A stretch of DNA of 9,475 nucleotides from Candidatus Doudnabacteria bacterium (GTDB lineage: Bacteria > Patescibacteriota > Doudnabacteria > UBA920), in the NCBI GenBank assembly GCA_023245915.1, contig JAHFJK010000043.1, forward strand, positions 1-9,475, in the 5' to 3' direction. Both the position numbers and the translations under genes were made by a program. The notes beneath the pieces were generated by a model. The model worked only from the letters and a program-made list of their open reading frames with translations, ran no database searches and was not told the DNA's origin. Below are positions 1 through 4,937 of this stretch, one piece after another. Within the stretch, counting starts at the first letter, position 1, and each line of letters opens with the position of its first letter.

Positions 1-23
1 GGCCTAAACAGCCAGTTTTTTTA
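1..23 (+). terminator. Possible 3' half of an upstream terminator
   Basis: The window opens with GGCCTAAACAGCCAG followed by seven T residues (16-22). If the bases just outside the window mirror it around AGGCCT, this would be the 3' arm and T-tract of an intrinsic terminator for the preceding gene. The 5' arm cannot be seen. A weaker internal pairing (AGCCA 10-14 with TGGCT 24-28) also exists. Confidence 0.22.
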
Positions 24-72
24 TGGCTATGAGGCCCAGTGGGCAGTTACGCCCAAAATACGCCCAAAATCC

Positions 73-101
73 TTGACACTTTGTGGGTTTTACTTTAGAC
101 T
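73..101 (+). promoter_or_regulatory. Candidate sigma70-type promoter for the S10 operon
   Basis: TTGACA at 73-78 is a perfect -35 hexamer. TAGACT at 96-101 follows after a 17-nt spacer and matches four of six -10 positions. Just upstream is an 11-bp tandem repeat, ACGCCCAAAAT twice (49-59 and 60-70), whose role is unknown. The implied transcript would have a leader of roughly 100 nt containing the hairpin at 167-189 before rpsJ. The -10 match is only moderate. Confidence 0.45.
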
Positions 102-146
102 TATCGAAGTTATTAAATTAATCTGCACTTTTCAAACCCTCCGAGA

Positions 147-189
147 CCCTCATCCGGCCTTCGGCCACCTTCTCCCAGAGGGAGAAGGT
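147..189. repeat. Hairpin repeat in the rpsJ leader
   Basis: Two adjacent stem-loops: GGCC-TTC-GGCC (156-166) and a perfect 10-bp stem ACCTTCTCCC / GGGAGAAGGT with an AGA loop (167-189). From general knowledge, this CATCCGG...CTTCTCCC...GGGAGAAGG pattern belongs to a widespread class of intergenic bacterial repeats. It lies 17 nt before the rpsJ start, so the stem could also affect translation. Confidence 0.6.
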
Positions 190-206
190 AAAGGTGAGAA
201 ACTATA

Positions 207-536
207 ATGGATAAGACAGCTAGGGCATCAGCGCCAAAAATCCGCATAAAAATAAGGGCTTATGATCATAAGTTAATTGATCAAAGCTCCAAACAAATCG
301 TGGACACTGCCAAGCGGACCGGCGCGACTATTTCGGGCCCAATCCCGCTACCCACGGAAAAAAGCAAATACACAGTATTGCGCTCGACTTTTGTGCACAA
401 AGACAGCCGCGAGCAGTTTGAAATGCGCGTGCATAAAAGGCTCATCGATATTTTAAATGCCACAGCAAAGACCATAGACTCTCTGACCAATTTGAATTTA
501 CCGGCGGGGGTGGATGTGGAAATTAAAATGTCTTAG
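207..536 (+). CDS. rpsJ: 30S ribosomal protein S10
   Basis: S10 is a small-subunit head protein and, in its free form with NusB, a transcription antitermination factor. The 109-residue product is close to the usual 100-105. The family signature is present: IRIKIRAYDHKLIDQSSKQI (residues 12-31), a GPIPLPT loop (residues 44-50) and the RSTFVHKDSREQFEMRVHKR segment. The start is supported by a good Shine-Dalgarno sequence, AAGGTGAG (191-198), 8 nt upstream, one of only two clear ones in the window. It ends with TAG. As first gene of the S10 operon it follows the candidate promoter at 73-101. The distance to the next gene, rplC, is 453 nt, far more than usual. Confidence 0.97.
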   Translation: MDKTARASAPKIRIKIRAYDHKLIDQSSKQIVDTAKRTGATISGPIPLPTEKSKYTVLRSTFVHKDSREQFEMRVHKRLIDILNATAKTIDSLTNLNLPAGVDVEIKMS

Positions 537-572
537 CACAATATCCTTCGACTTTATGGAGAAGATATTGTG
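537..572 (+). repeat. Stem-loop directly after the rpsJ stop
   Basis: CACAATATC (537-545) pairs with GATATTGTG (564-572). Allowing one bulged C, TTC/GAA extends the stem to 12 bp. It starts at the base after the TAG stop of rpsJ. No T-run follows, so an intrinsic terminator is unlikely. It could protect the rpsJ 3' end or be a processing site. Further on, 578-611 holds a second weak pairing (AATTTAG/CTAAATT) around a TCGACAAGCTCGA core. Confidence 0.5.
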
Positions 573-697
573 ATCAGAATTTAGGTTCTCGACAAGCTCG
601 AACACTAAATTTTGCAATAAGTTAAAAGTTAATACTAATTGTAAACCAGTTCTCATCGGCCAAAGCCAAAGAGGCTCAATCGAAGGGACAACGATTT

Positions 698-796
698 ACC
701 CCCACACCAAATTTTGATCGTTCGATCAGATCTAGAGGTGTAACGGTTTGAAAATAAATCCTCAACATTGAAATCTTTAAGATTTGGTGTGGGGGT
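698..796. repeat. 99-bp element with 14-bp terminal inverted repeats
   Basis: CCCCCACACCAAAT (699-712) is exactly inverted as ATTTGGTGTGGGGG (782-795). The arms are separated by 69 nt that contain a small palindrome, GATCGTTCGATC (716-727). This looks like a MITE-like element or a long-range RNA stem in the rpsJ-rplC spacer. I see no open reading frame of note inside it. Confidence 0.55.
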
Positions 797-815
797 TTAC
801 TCACAGACTATTGAT

Positions 816-839
816 GCGGGCAAATCGACCCGCGTTTTT
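816..839 (+). terminator. Terminator-like hairpin between rpsJ and rplC
   Basis: GCGGG (816-820) pairs with CCCGC (829-833) around an 8-nt loop, followed by G and five T (835-839), then ATT. The 5-bp GC-only stem plus T-tract has the layout of an intrinsic terminator, though the stem is short. Placed inside the operon it would act as an attenuator uncoupling rpsJ from the downstream genes. Confidence 0.4.
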
Positions 840-841
840 AT

Positions 842-925
842 TAGGAAACAGATTAACACCGATGAGCAAACGGATGAACACGGATCCGTGTTCATCAGTA
901 ATTTATCTGTGTTAATCAGTCTGCA
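842..925. repeat. Palindromic repeat family A, copy 1
   Basis: This nested palindrome has a perfect 24-bp inner dyad, GATGAACACGGA joined to its reverse complement (873-896). An outer stem has GATTAACAC (851-859) against GTGTTAATC (909-917). The left end, from TAGGAAACAGAT to ACCGAT, is repeated with two mismatches at 1653-1677 after rplC, so copies of this family bracket rplC. The family resembles intergenic repeats common in CPR genomes (recollection, not a search). Confidence 0.75.
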
Positions 926-927
926 AT

Positions 928-993
928 ATGAATTTTTTCATCGGACATCCGCCTTCGCTAAAGCTACGGCGGACTACCAAGTTATTTATATGA
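928..993 (+). pseudogene. Duplicated rplC 5' fragment, 21-codon ORF
   Basis: ATGAATTTTTTCATCGG (928-944) closely copies the true rplC start ATGAATTTTTTGATTGG (990-1006). With two further upstream bases included, 17 of 19 positions match. It would encode MNFFIG, then read through an inserted hairpin and stop at TGA 991-993. That stop overlaps the rplC ATG as ATGA. The piece looks like a copy of the first six rplC codons cut off by a repeat insertion. Because of the ATGA overlap it could act as a coupled upstream ORF for rplC, which has no Shine-Dalgarno sequence of its own. Translation of this ORF is unproven. Confidence 0.5.
948..973. repeat. Short hairpin repeat (TCCGCC...GGCGGA)
   Basis: TCCGCC (948-953) pairs with GGCGGA (968-973), with an inner GCT/AGC pairing. 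The segment sits between the two copies of the rplC 5' end. The same TCCGCC/GGCGGA arms recur at 6579-6644, 7656-7670 and 7724-7744, so this is a recurring repeat motif of the genome. Confidence 0.6.
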
Positions 994-1655
994 ATTTTTT
1001 GATTGGCAGCAAACTGAATATGTCACAATACTTCGACGAAGCCAGCGGAGAAGTTATTCCCGTAACGGTTATTAAAGCCGGGCCTATGACTGTAACTCAA
1101 GTAAAATCCGCAGACGGAAAAGATAAATACAACGCGGTTCAGGTGGGGATTGGCAAAAGAAAAAACATCAGCAAGTCTATAAAAGGGCATACGAAAAATC
1201 TCGGAGATTTTGCCACAATTGCCGAATTTAGAGTTAACGACGTTAAAGATTTACAAACGGGACAGAAAATTGATATTAGCAAATTTCAAATTGGCGAACT
1301 GGTTAATATTGTTGGCGTGGGCAAAGGCCGCGGTTTTGCCGGCGCAATGAAGCGCCATGGATTTAAAGGTTTTCCGGCTTCGCATGGGCATAACCGACCG
1401 CGATCGGTAGGTTCCATTGGCCAGCGTTTCCCCCAGCACACCCGCAAAGGTTTGAGAATGTCAGGCCATATGGGCGTTGAGCAGGTTACAGTAAAAAATT
1501 TGCAGGTGGTGGAAGTGGACGCGGCAAAAAATTTGATAACTTTAAAAGGCGCGGTTCCCGGACACAGAAACGGATTGGTAAAAGTAATTTCCACAGGAAA
1601 AGTTAGACCGTTGGTGAAGGTGGAAGTGGTGAAGGAAGAGAAAAAGAAGAAATAG
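990..1655 (+). CDS. rplC: 50S ribosomal protein L3
   Basis: L3 is an early-assembling large-subunit protein that reaches towards the peptidyl-transferase centre. The 221 residues are of normal length. Signatures: MNFLIGSKLNMSQYFDE at the N-terminus, VIPVTVIKAGP (22-32), GKGRGFAGAMKRHGFKG (111-127) and SHGHNRPRSVGSIGQ (131-145). The glutamine of GSIGQ is the position methylated by PrmB in E. coli. The start at 990 is chosen because family homology begins there; the frame stays open to 768 but crosses repeats. No Shine-Dalgarno sequence is visible, and the ATG overlaps the stop of the small ORF 928-993. N and S replace the commoner G and T in the KLGMTQ motif. The C-terminus is Lys-rich. Confidence 0.96.
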   Translation: MNFLIGSKLNMSQYFDEASGEVIPVTVIKAGPMTVTQVKSADGKDKYNAVQVGIGKRKNISKSIKGHTKNLGDFATIAEFRVNDVKDLQTGQKIDISKFQIGELVNIVGVGKGRGFAGAMKRHGFKGFPASHGHNRPRSVGSIGQRFPQHTRKGLRMSGHMGVEQVTVKNLQVVEVDAAKNLITLKGAVPGHRNGLVKVISTGKVRPLVKVEVVKEEKKKK

Positions 1656-1737
1656 GAAACAGATAAACACCGATAAGGACAACAGATTAACGCGGATCTG
1701 TGTTAATCCGTAAACTATCAGTGTTAATTAGTCAGGA
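1653..1737. repeat. Palindromic repeat family A, copy 2
   Basis: Second copy of the family seen at 842-925, starting on the rplC stop codon (TAG 1653-1655). The inner 24-nt dyad (1685-1708) pairs fully if two G-U pairs are allowed. The outer arms are 1663-1675 and 1716-1728, with two mismatches. It fills nearly all of the 89-nt rplC-rplD spacer. Its right edge supplies AGGA (1733-1736), 8 nt before the rplD ATG, which may serve as a weak ribosome-binding site. Confidence 0.75.
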
Positions 1738-1744
1738 CTTTACC

Positions 1745-2392
1745 ATGAAGACAAATGTATACAACCAAAAAGGTGAATCTGTGGGTGAGGTTGAATTAAA
1801 CCCGAAGATTTTTGAAGTTAAAGCCAATCAGCATTTATTGGCAGAAGCGGTCAGAATATCACAGGCTAATTCCAGGCAAGGTGGCGGGCACACAAAAACC
1901 CGCGGAGAAGTTAGCGGTGGCGGAAAAAAACCCTGGAAGCAAAAAGGTACTGGCCGGGCCCGCGTGGGTTCTACCAGAAGCCCAATCTGGCGGCATGGTG
2001 GAGTAACTTTCGGCCCAAGAAGTAACCGTAATTGGGAATTAAAGATAAATAAGAAGGCAAAGACCGCGGCATTGTTTATGTCTCTTTCGGATAAAGCCAA
2101 AGAAAATCAGCTCATAATTGTTGACCAAATTGCACTAGAACAACCCAAGACCAAAGAATTTGTTAAAGTAATGTCCGGTTTATCATCGGCCGTAAAAAAT
2201 CTGGGTAGGAAACAATTGTTAGTCATGCCGAAAAAAGATGACAAGTTGATGCGATCATCCAAAAATTTGCAGTCAGTAAATTCAGTTTTGGCAAATAGTT
2301 TAAACATTGTTGATATTTTAAAAGCAGACAGCATTATAGCGTTAAAGGATTCGTTGGGAGTCATTGAGAAAACGTATTTAAAGAGTAAATAA
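1745..2392 (+). CDS. rplD: 50S ribosomal protein L4
   Basis: L4 is a primary 23S rRNA-binding protein lining the exit tunnel. In E. coli it also represses the S10 operon by attenuation and at translation; whether it does so here is unknown. The product has 215 residues, normal for the family. The long basic loop is unmistakable: NSRQGGGHTKTRGEVSGGGK (42-61), then KPWKQKGTGRARVGSTRSP (62-80) and IWRHGGVTFGP (81-91). The C-terminal part (about 100-215) is the globular Rossmann-like domain. The start at 1745 is where L4 homology begins and has a weak AGGA at suitable distance. The frame is open further upstream to 1700, but only through the palindromic repeat. It ends with TAA. Confidence 0.96.
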   Translation: MKTNVYNQKGESVGEVELNPKIFEVKANQHLLAEAVRISQANSRQGGGHTKTRGEVSGGGKKPWKQKGTGRARVGSTRSPIWRHGGVTFGPRSNRNWELKINKKAKTAALFMSLSDKAKENQLIIVDQIALEQPKTKEFVKVMSGLSSAVKNLGRKQLLVMPKKDDKLMRSSKNLQSVNSVLANSLNIVDILKADSIIALKDSLGVIEKTYLKSK

Positions 2393-2397
2393 TAAAA

Positions 2398-2482
2398 ATA
2401 CCAATATACGGATGCATTCTAATGAAACGAATAATTCAAATTGGCATTATTAGTTGATTGGCACTCATTCGCATATTGGTAT
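2398..2482. repeat. Palindromic repeat family B, copy 1
   Basis: ATACCAATAT (2398-2407) is inverted exactly as ATATTGGTAT (2473-2482), giving an 85-bp element with 10-bp terminal arms. It occupies almost the entire 98-nt rplD-rplW spacer, and its flank CTATATTT leads directly into the rplW ATG. A closely related copy lies at 2895-2985 on the other side of rplW. Confidence 0.75.
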
Positions 2483-2490
2483 CTATATTT

Positions 2491-2892
2491 ATGGCCCTAT
2501 TTGGTAAAAAAAAGGAAGACAAGCAGGAAGTTCAATATACATCGGATTCACCAAAATCCGGCGACCCGTCTCGCTCGGCGCGAGCCGAGGCAGGTGTTGT
2601 GGTCCCAAAAATTCCTCAAGTTTTGGTCCAGCCAAGGATTTCTGAAAAAGCCGGACATTTGGTAAAATTGAATAAATATGTTTTTAAGGTTAAGGGTGGC
2701 GCCAATAAAGTGGAAGTCAAAAAGGCCGTGGAAAATTTTTATAAAGTTCATGTCACACAAGTCAACATTATCCGCAATTTGGGAAAAGTTAAAAATTTTG
2801 GCAACAGGAAAGGGGAGACGTCTGGATTCAAAAAAGCAATTGTAACATTAAGAAAAGGCGATAGTATTCAGGGACTTACAGACGTAGTGTAA
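2491..2892 (+). CDS. rplW: 50S ribosomal protein L23 with extended N-terminus
   Basis: L23 sits at the polypeptide exit site and docks trigger factor and SRP. The L23 core starts near residue 44 (VLVQPRISEKAGHLVKLNKY) and continues with KVKGGANKVEVKKAVENFY, VNIIRNLGKVKNF and a KKAIVTLRKGDSI tail, giving about 90 residues of core. The product is 133 residues because of a roughly 43-residue N-terminal extension that is Lys-rich and low in complexity. Part of it (about residues 24-35) is encoded by a perfect hairpin (2574-2589), suggesting an in-frame repeat insertion. ATG 2491 lies at the edge of repeat B copy 1. There is no Shine-Dalgarno sequence, and an in-frame TTG at 2458 lies inside the repeat. 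A start nearer the core is not excluded, but no ATG lies between 2491 and the core. Confidence 0.93.
   Translation: MALFGKKKEDKQEVQYTSDSPKSGDPSRSARAEAGVVVPKIPQVLVQPRISEKAGHLVKLNKYVFKVKGGANKVEVKKAVENFYKVHVTQVNIIRNLGKVKNFGNRKGETSGFKKAIVTLRKGDSIQGLTDVV
2574..2589. repeat. In-frame hairpin inside rplW
   Basis: CTCGGC (2574-2579) and GCCGAG (2584-2589) form a perfect 6-bp stem with a GCGA tetraloop. The surrounding GC-rich tract (about 2561-2595) differs in composition from the AT-rich flanks. It encodes residues around DPSRSARAEAG in the non-conserved N-terminal extension of L23. It is best read as a palindromic repeat inserted without breaking the frame. Confidence 0.5.
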
Positions 2893-2894
2893 AA

Positions 2895-2985
2895 ATACCA
2901 ATATACGAATGCATTCCAATGAAACGAATAATTCGAATCAGGTCGGTATAATTCGTAAATTGGCATTCATTTGTTGATTAGTATT
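2895..2985. repeat. Palindromic repeat family B, copy 2
   Basis: Shares the left end ATACCAATATACG and most of the interior with the copy at 2398-2482. The right arm is more decayed (ATTAGTAT at 2978-2985). Internal pairs CCAAT (2916-2920)/ATTGG (2959-2963) and ACGAAT (2924-2929)/ATTCGT (2951-2956), plus a perfect 11-nt dyad CGAATAATTCG (2925-2935), build a long imperfect hairpin. It fills the 100-nt rplW-rplB spacer and ends just before the rplB ATG. Confidence 0.72.
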
Positions 2986-2992
2986 TATATTT

Positions 2993-3826
2993 ATGGCAGT
3001 AAAAATCTACAAACCAACTTCAGCCGGACGGCGCATACACAGTGTGACCGATTATTCCGTTTTGGATAAAAAATTTAAGACTCCAAAACATCTTATCGTC
3101 AGCAAAGCCAAGCCGGCCGGGCGCAACAACAGTGGAAAGATCTCGGTGCGGCATCAAGGTGGGGGCGCTATCCGCAAAATCAGGATTGTGGATTTTTCCA
3201 GAGAAGACAAGAAAAATATTCCGGCAATGGTAAAGTCTATTGAATACGATCCCACGCGCACAGCTTTTATTTCTTTGTTGGCTTATCGTGACGGCGCAAA
3301 AAGATATATGTTGACCCCGCAAGGCCTTAAGGTTGGCGACAAAGTTATGTATGGGGAGACCGCGGAAATTTTACCCGGTAACCGTTTAGCTTTAAAAAAT
3401 ATTCCTGTCGGCACTTTAATTCACGATATAGAATTGGCTCCGGGCCAGGGCGGCAGAATGGCCCGTTCCGCGGGCGCTTACGCGACTTTGCAAAATATGG
3501 AAGCCGGTTACGTCATGCTAAAATTACCCAGCGGCGAAATTAGAAAAGTACGCGACACAGCGCTAGCTAGTGTAGGTCAACTCGCAAACGCGGACTGGAT
3601 GAACGTTAGAATCGGCAAAGCCGGCAGGTCCAGGCACATGGGCTGGAGACCTAGTGTCCGCGGTAAAGCCATGAATCCGGTAGACCACCCTCATGGTGGT
3701 GGTGAAGGCCATAACCCAATTGGTATGAAGTATCCAAAGACCCCTTGGGGCAAGCATGCCATGGGAGTAAAGACCAGGAAGCAGAAGAAATATAGTAATA
3801 AGATGATTGTGCAACGTAGAAAATAG
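2993..3826 (+). CDS. rplB: 50S ribosomal protein L2
   Basis: L2 is a highly conserved large-subunit protein needed for subunit association and for the peptidyl-transferase region. The product has 277 residues, the usual size. Hallmarks in order: YKPTSAGRR (6-14), GRNNSGKISVRHQGGGAIRK (43-62, the classic L2 start motif), the OB-fold and SH3-like domains with IEYDPTRTA (83-91), GQGGRMARSAGAYA (151-164), GRSRHMGWRPSVRG (211-224) and MNPVDHPHGGGEGHNPIG (227-244). The latter includes the essential histidine region. The start at 2993 matches the family N-terminus, with no Shine-Dalgarno sequence in front. Normally rpsS follows directly, but here about 4 kb of lipoprotein genes intervene. Confidence 0.98.
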   Translation: MAVKIYKPTSAGRRIHSVTDYSVLDKKFKTPKHLIVSKAKPAGRNNSGKISVRHQGGGAIRKIRIVDFSREDKKNIPAMVKSIEYDPTRTAFISLLAYRDGAKRYMLTPQGLKVGDKVMYGETAEILPGNRLALKNIPVGTLIHDIELAPGQGGRMARSAGAYATLQNMEAGYVMLKLPSGEIRKVRDTALASVGQLANADWMNVRIGKAGRSRHMGWRPSVRGKAMNPVDHPHGGGEGHNPIGMKYPKTPWGKHAMGVKTRKQKKYSNKMIVQRRK

Positions 3827-3851
3827 CTTGAAAGATATTAATTGAAATTAG

Positions 3852-3868
3852 TTTGGCCTTCGGCCGAA
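3852..3868 (+). repeat. Small hairpin after rplB
   Basis: TTTGGCC / GGCCGAA around a TTC loop forms a 7-bp stem with one T-G pair. It lies 25 nt after the rplB stop. No T-run follows, so I do not call it a terminator, though it could mark the end of the rplB message. Confidence 0.4.
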
Positions 3869-3900
3869 CGAAATAAGTAGAAATTAATTGTCAGCCTTTA

Positions 3901-3996
3901 TGTCATTCCGGTACGCCTTAGGCGGATATATTGATATTAAATTTCTCCGGAATCCATAATCATCCATAATAGATTCCCGCTTCCGCGGGAATGACA
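3901..3996. repeat. 96-bp MITE-like element with 9-bp terminal inverted repeats
   Basis: TGTCATTCC (3901-3909) is exactly inverted as GGAATGACA (3988-3996). Near the right end GATTCCCGC TTCC GCGGGAATGAC forms a strong hairpin. Internal CGCCTTAGGCG is another small palindrome. From general knowledge, the GATTCCCGC...GCGGGAATGAC signature belongs to intergenic repeats found in many bacteria. No coding capacity is visible. Confidence 0.65.
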
Positions 3997-4003
3997 ACAG
4001 TTC

Positions 4004-4019
4004 ATTACACTAGTGTAAT
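4004..4019. promoter_or_regulatory. Perfect 16-bp palindrome before the lipoprotein remnant
   Basis: ATTACACTAGTGTAAT is a perfect 16-bp dyad, 7 nt before the truncated leader at 4027. It differs in sequence from the palindromes before the intact lipoprotein genes but occupies the same place, so it may be a diverged member of the same regulatory or structural element. Confidence 0.5.
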
Positions 4020-4026
4020 ATAACGA

Positions 4027-4065
4027 ATGAAAAAATATTTACTTATCGCAATATCTGCCCAGTGA
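4027..4065 (+). pseudogene. Truncated lipoprotein leader
   Basis: This ORF encodes MKKYLLIAISAQ and then TGA. The first ten residues match the signal peptides of the second lipoprotein (MKKYLIIAIS) and the fourth (KKYLLIAIP), so it is the leftover 5' end of another array member. The lipobox and everything downstream are lost. Five nucleotides after the stop, the palindrome of the first intact gene begins. It indicates that the array once contained, or recombined with, a further copy at its left end. Confidence 0.65.
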
Positions 4066-4069
4066 TGGC

Positions 4070-4095
4070 ACATTCATACAGTCGTGTATGAATGT
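4070..4095. promoter_or_regulatory. Dyad element before the first lipoprotein gene
   Basis: ACATTCATACA-GTCG-TGTATGAATGT is a perfect 11-bp inverted repeat with a 4-nt centre, ending 12 nt before ATG 4108. The same sequence is found before the second and third lipoprotein genes. It could be a repressor operator (26-bp dyad, in the size range of TetR-type sites) or, as RNA, a hairpin next to the start codon. The sequence alone does not decide. Confidence 0.6.
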
Positions 4096-4107
4096 ATGAA
4101 AACAACT

Positions 4108-4845
4108 ATGCAAAAATTTCTATTAGTAACAACTGCAATTTTTCTCTTAGCCGCGGCTTGCGGAAAGCAAGCCCAGGTTCAGCCTGCGCAACCAGCCCCA
4201 CAACCGCAGGCGCAAACCCAGCCGACCGACGAAACTGCGAATTGGAAAACGTATACAAATGCAAAGTATGGTTTTGAATTTAAATATCCAAATGACTGGG
4301 TTAATCAAGATAACGATTTTGGAGCTTTTGTCCACCCAACTGATGATTATTTGAATCCAAGAGGAGAAGGCAGAATGGTAATGGGAATGAATTTTTCCGT
4401 CCAGCCACAGAAGGATTTTTTTGCGAACAACGATGTTTACAAAAAAGGTGTTACTTCTCTTGTTCAATATGTAGAAGTTTACAGTAAAGTTCAGGACGCA
4501 TATGGTTTTGGTTCTTATAAAAACATAACCTTGAATGGTTATGATGCAATTGCGGTTGAGACTGGAGGAATGGACTCGGGCACAGATATTTTATTATCTT
4601 ATAGCGGAAGTATTTACGATATATCCCTTTCCAACGACGCCAGCGTTAATTTAGATTCATTTGGGCTTGGTGAATTAGAATCAAAAATCCTTTCGACCTT
4701 TAAATTCAGCAACCCCTCTGATCCTGTAGTGGGTCGCATCTGCGGTGGAGGTGCAATGGCGAATAGCGGTGCATGCCCGACAGGTTACACATGTAAAATT
4801 GATAAGCAAGGCCCGCCGGCAGAAGGAACTTGCGTTAAAAATTAG
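4108..4845 (+). CDS. Lipoprotein 1: PsbP-like domain plus Cys-rich tail
   Basis: A predicted membrane-anchored, surface-exposed lipoprotein of 245 residues. Signal peptide MQKFLLVTTAIFLLAAAC ends in a lipobox with lipidated Cys18. A Pro/Gln-rich linker follows (19-45), then a module opening with WKTYTNAKYGFEFKYP (46-61), typical of PsbP-like domains, extending to about 202. The C-terminal 35 residues hold four cysteines (212, 223, 229, 242) in an ICGGG...CPTGYTC...GTC pattern, probably a small disulfide-bonded fold. ATG 4108 is chosen because its equivalent is conserved in the third lipoprotein. ATG 4096 is in frame and possible, while further upstream the frame crosses the palindrome. No Shine-Dalgarno sequence is visible. 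Ligand and function are unknown. It lies in an array of paralogs between rplB and rpsS. Confidence 0.85.
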   Translation: MQKFLLVTTAIFLLAAACGKQAQVQPAQPAPQPQAQTQPTDETANWKTYTNAKYGFEFKYPNDWVNQDNDFGAFVHPTDDYLNPRGEGRMVMGMNFSVQPQKDFFANNDVYKKGVTSLVQYVEVYSKVQDAYGFGSYKNITLNGYDAIAVETGGMDSGTDILLSYSGSIYDISLSNDASVNLDSFGLGELESKILSTFKFSNPSDPVVGRICGGGAMANSGACPTGYTCKIDKQGPPAEGTCVKN

Positions 4846-4864
4846 TTTTTAACTCTCAAATTTT

Positions 4865-4894
4865 ATGTCACGATCATCTAAAAAAGCAATATAA
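4865..4894 (+). pseudogene. rpsS 5' fragment, copy 1
   Basis: ATGTCACGATCATCTAAAAA and the following AG match the first codons of rpsS (7792) with one silent difference (TCA for TCG). The next codon is GCA instead of GGA, then ATA and TAA close a nine-codon ORF encoding MSRSSKKAI. Homology begins exactly at the start codon. This is a remnant of the rpsS start, carried along when the lipoprotein array duplicated. It could also be translated as a short leader, which is speculation. Confidence 0.8.
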
Positions 4895-4901
4895 AATAAT
4901 A

Positions 4902-4925
4902 CATTCATACAGTCGTGTATGAATG
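4902..4925. promoter_or_regulatory. Dyad element before the second lipoprotein gene
   Basis: CATTCATACA-GTCG-TGTATGAATG is a perfect 10-bp inverted repeat, the same as at 4070-4095 except for the outermost pair. TATAAAAT (4890-4897), just upstream, resembles a -10 box, but no convincing -35 is spaced correctly. The dyad ends 12 nt before ATG 4938. Confidence 0.6.
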
Positions 4926-4937
4926 CGCGGAACATTT

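Noticed and set aside
1..207. An open frame of 68 codons without ATG, ending TAA and overlapping the rpsJ start.
   Set aside because: It runs through a promoter-like region and a hairpin repeat, has no resemblance to EF-Tu or S7 tails, and reads as low-quality protein. Probably chance, though an upstream gene end cannot be fully excluded.
768..989. In-frame extension of rplC to 768, adding 74 residues.
   Set aside because: The added part translates repeats A and the TCCGCC hairpin; L3 homology starts at 990.
1700..1744. In-frame extension of rplD upstream to 1700.
   Set aside because: It would translate the right half of repeat A copy 2, and L4 family similarity starts at 1745.
3852..3868. 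Hairpin after rplB as an intrinsic terminator that isolates the lipoprotein array.
   Set aside because: No T-tract follows on the + strand.
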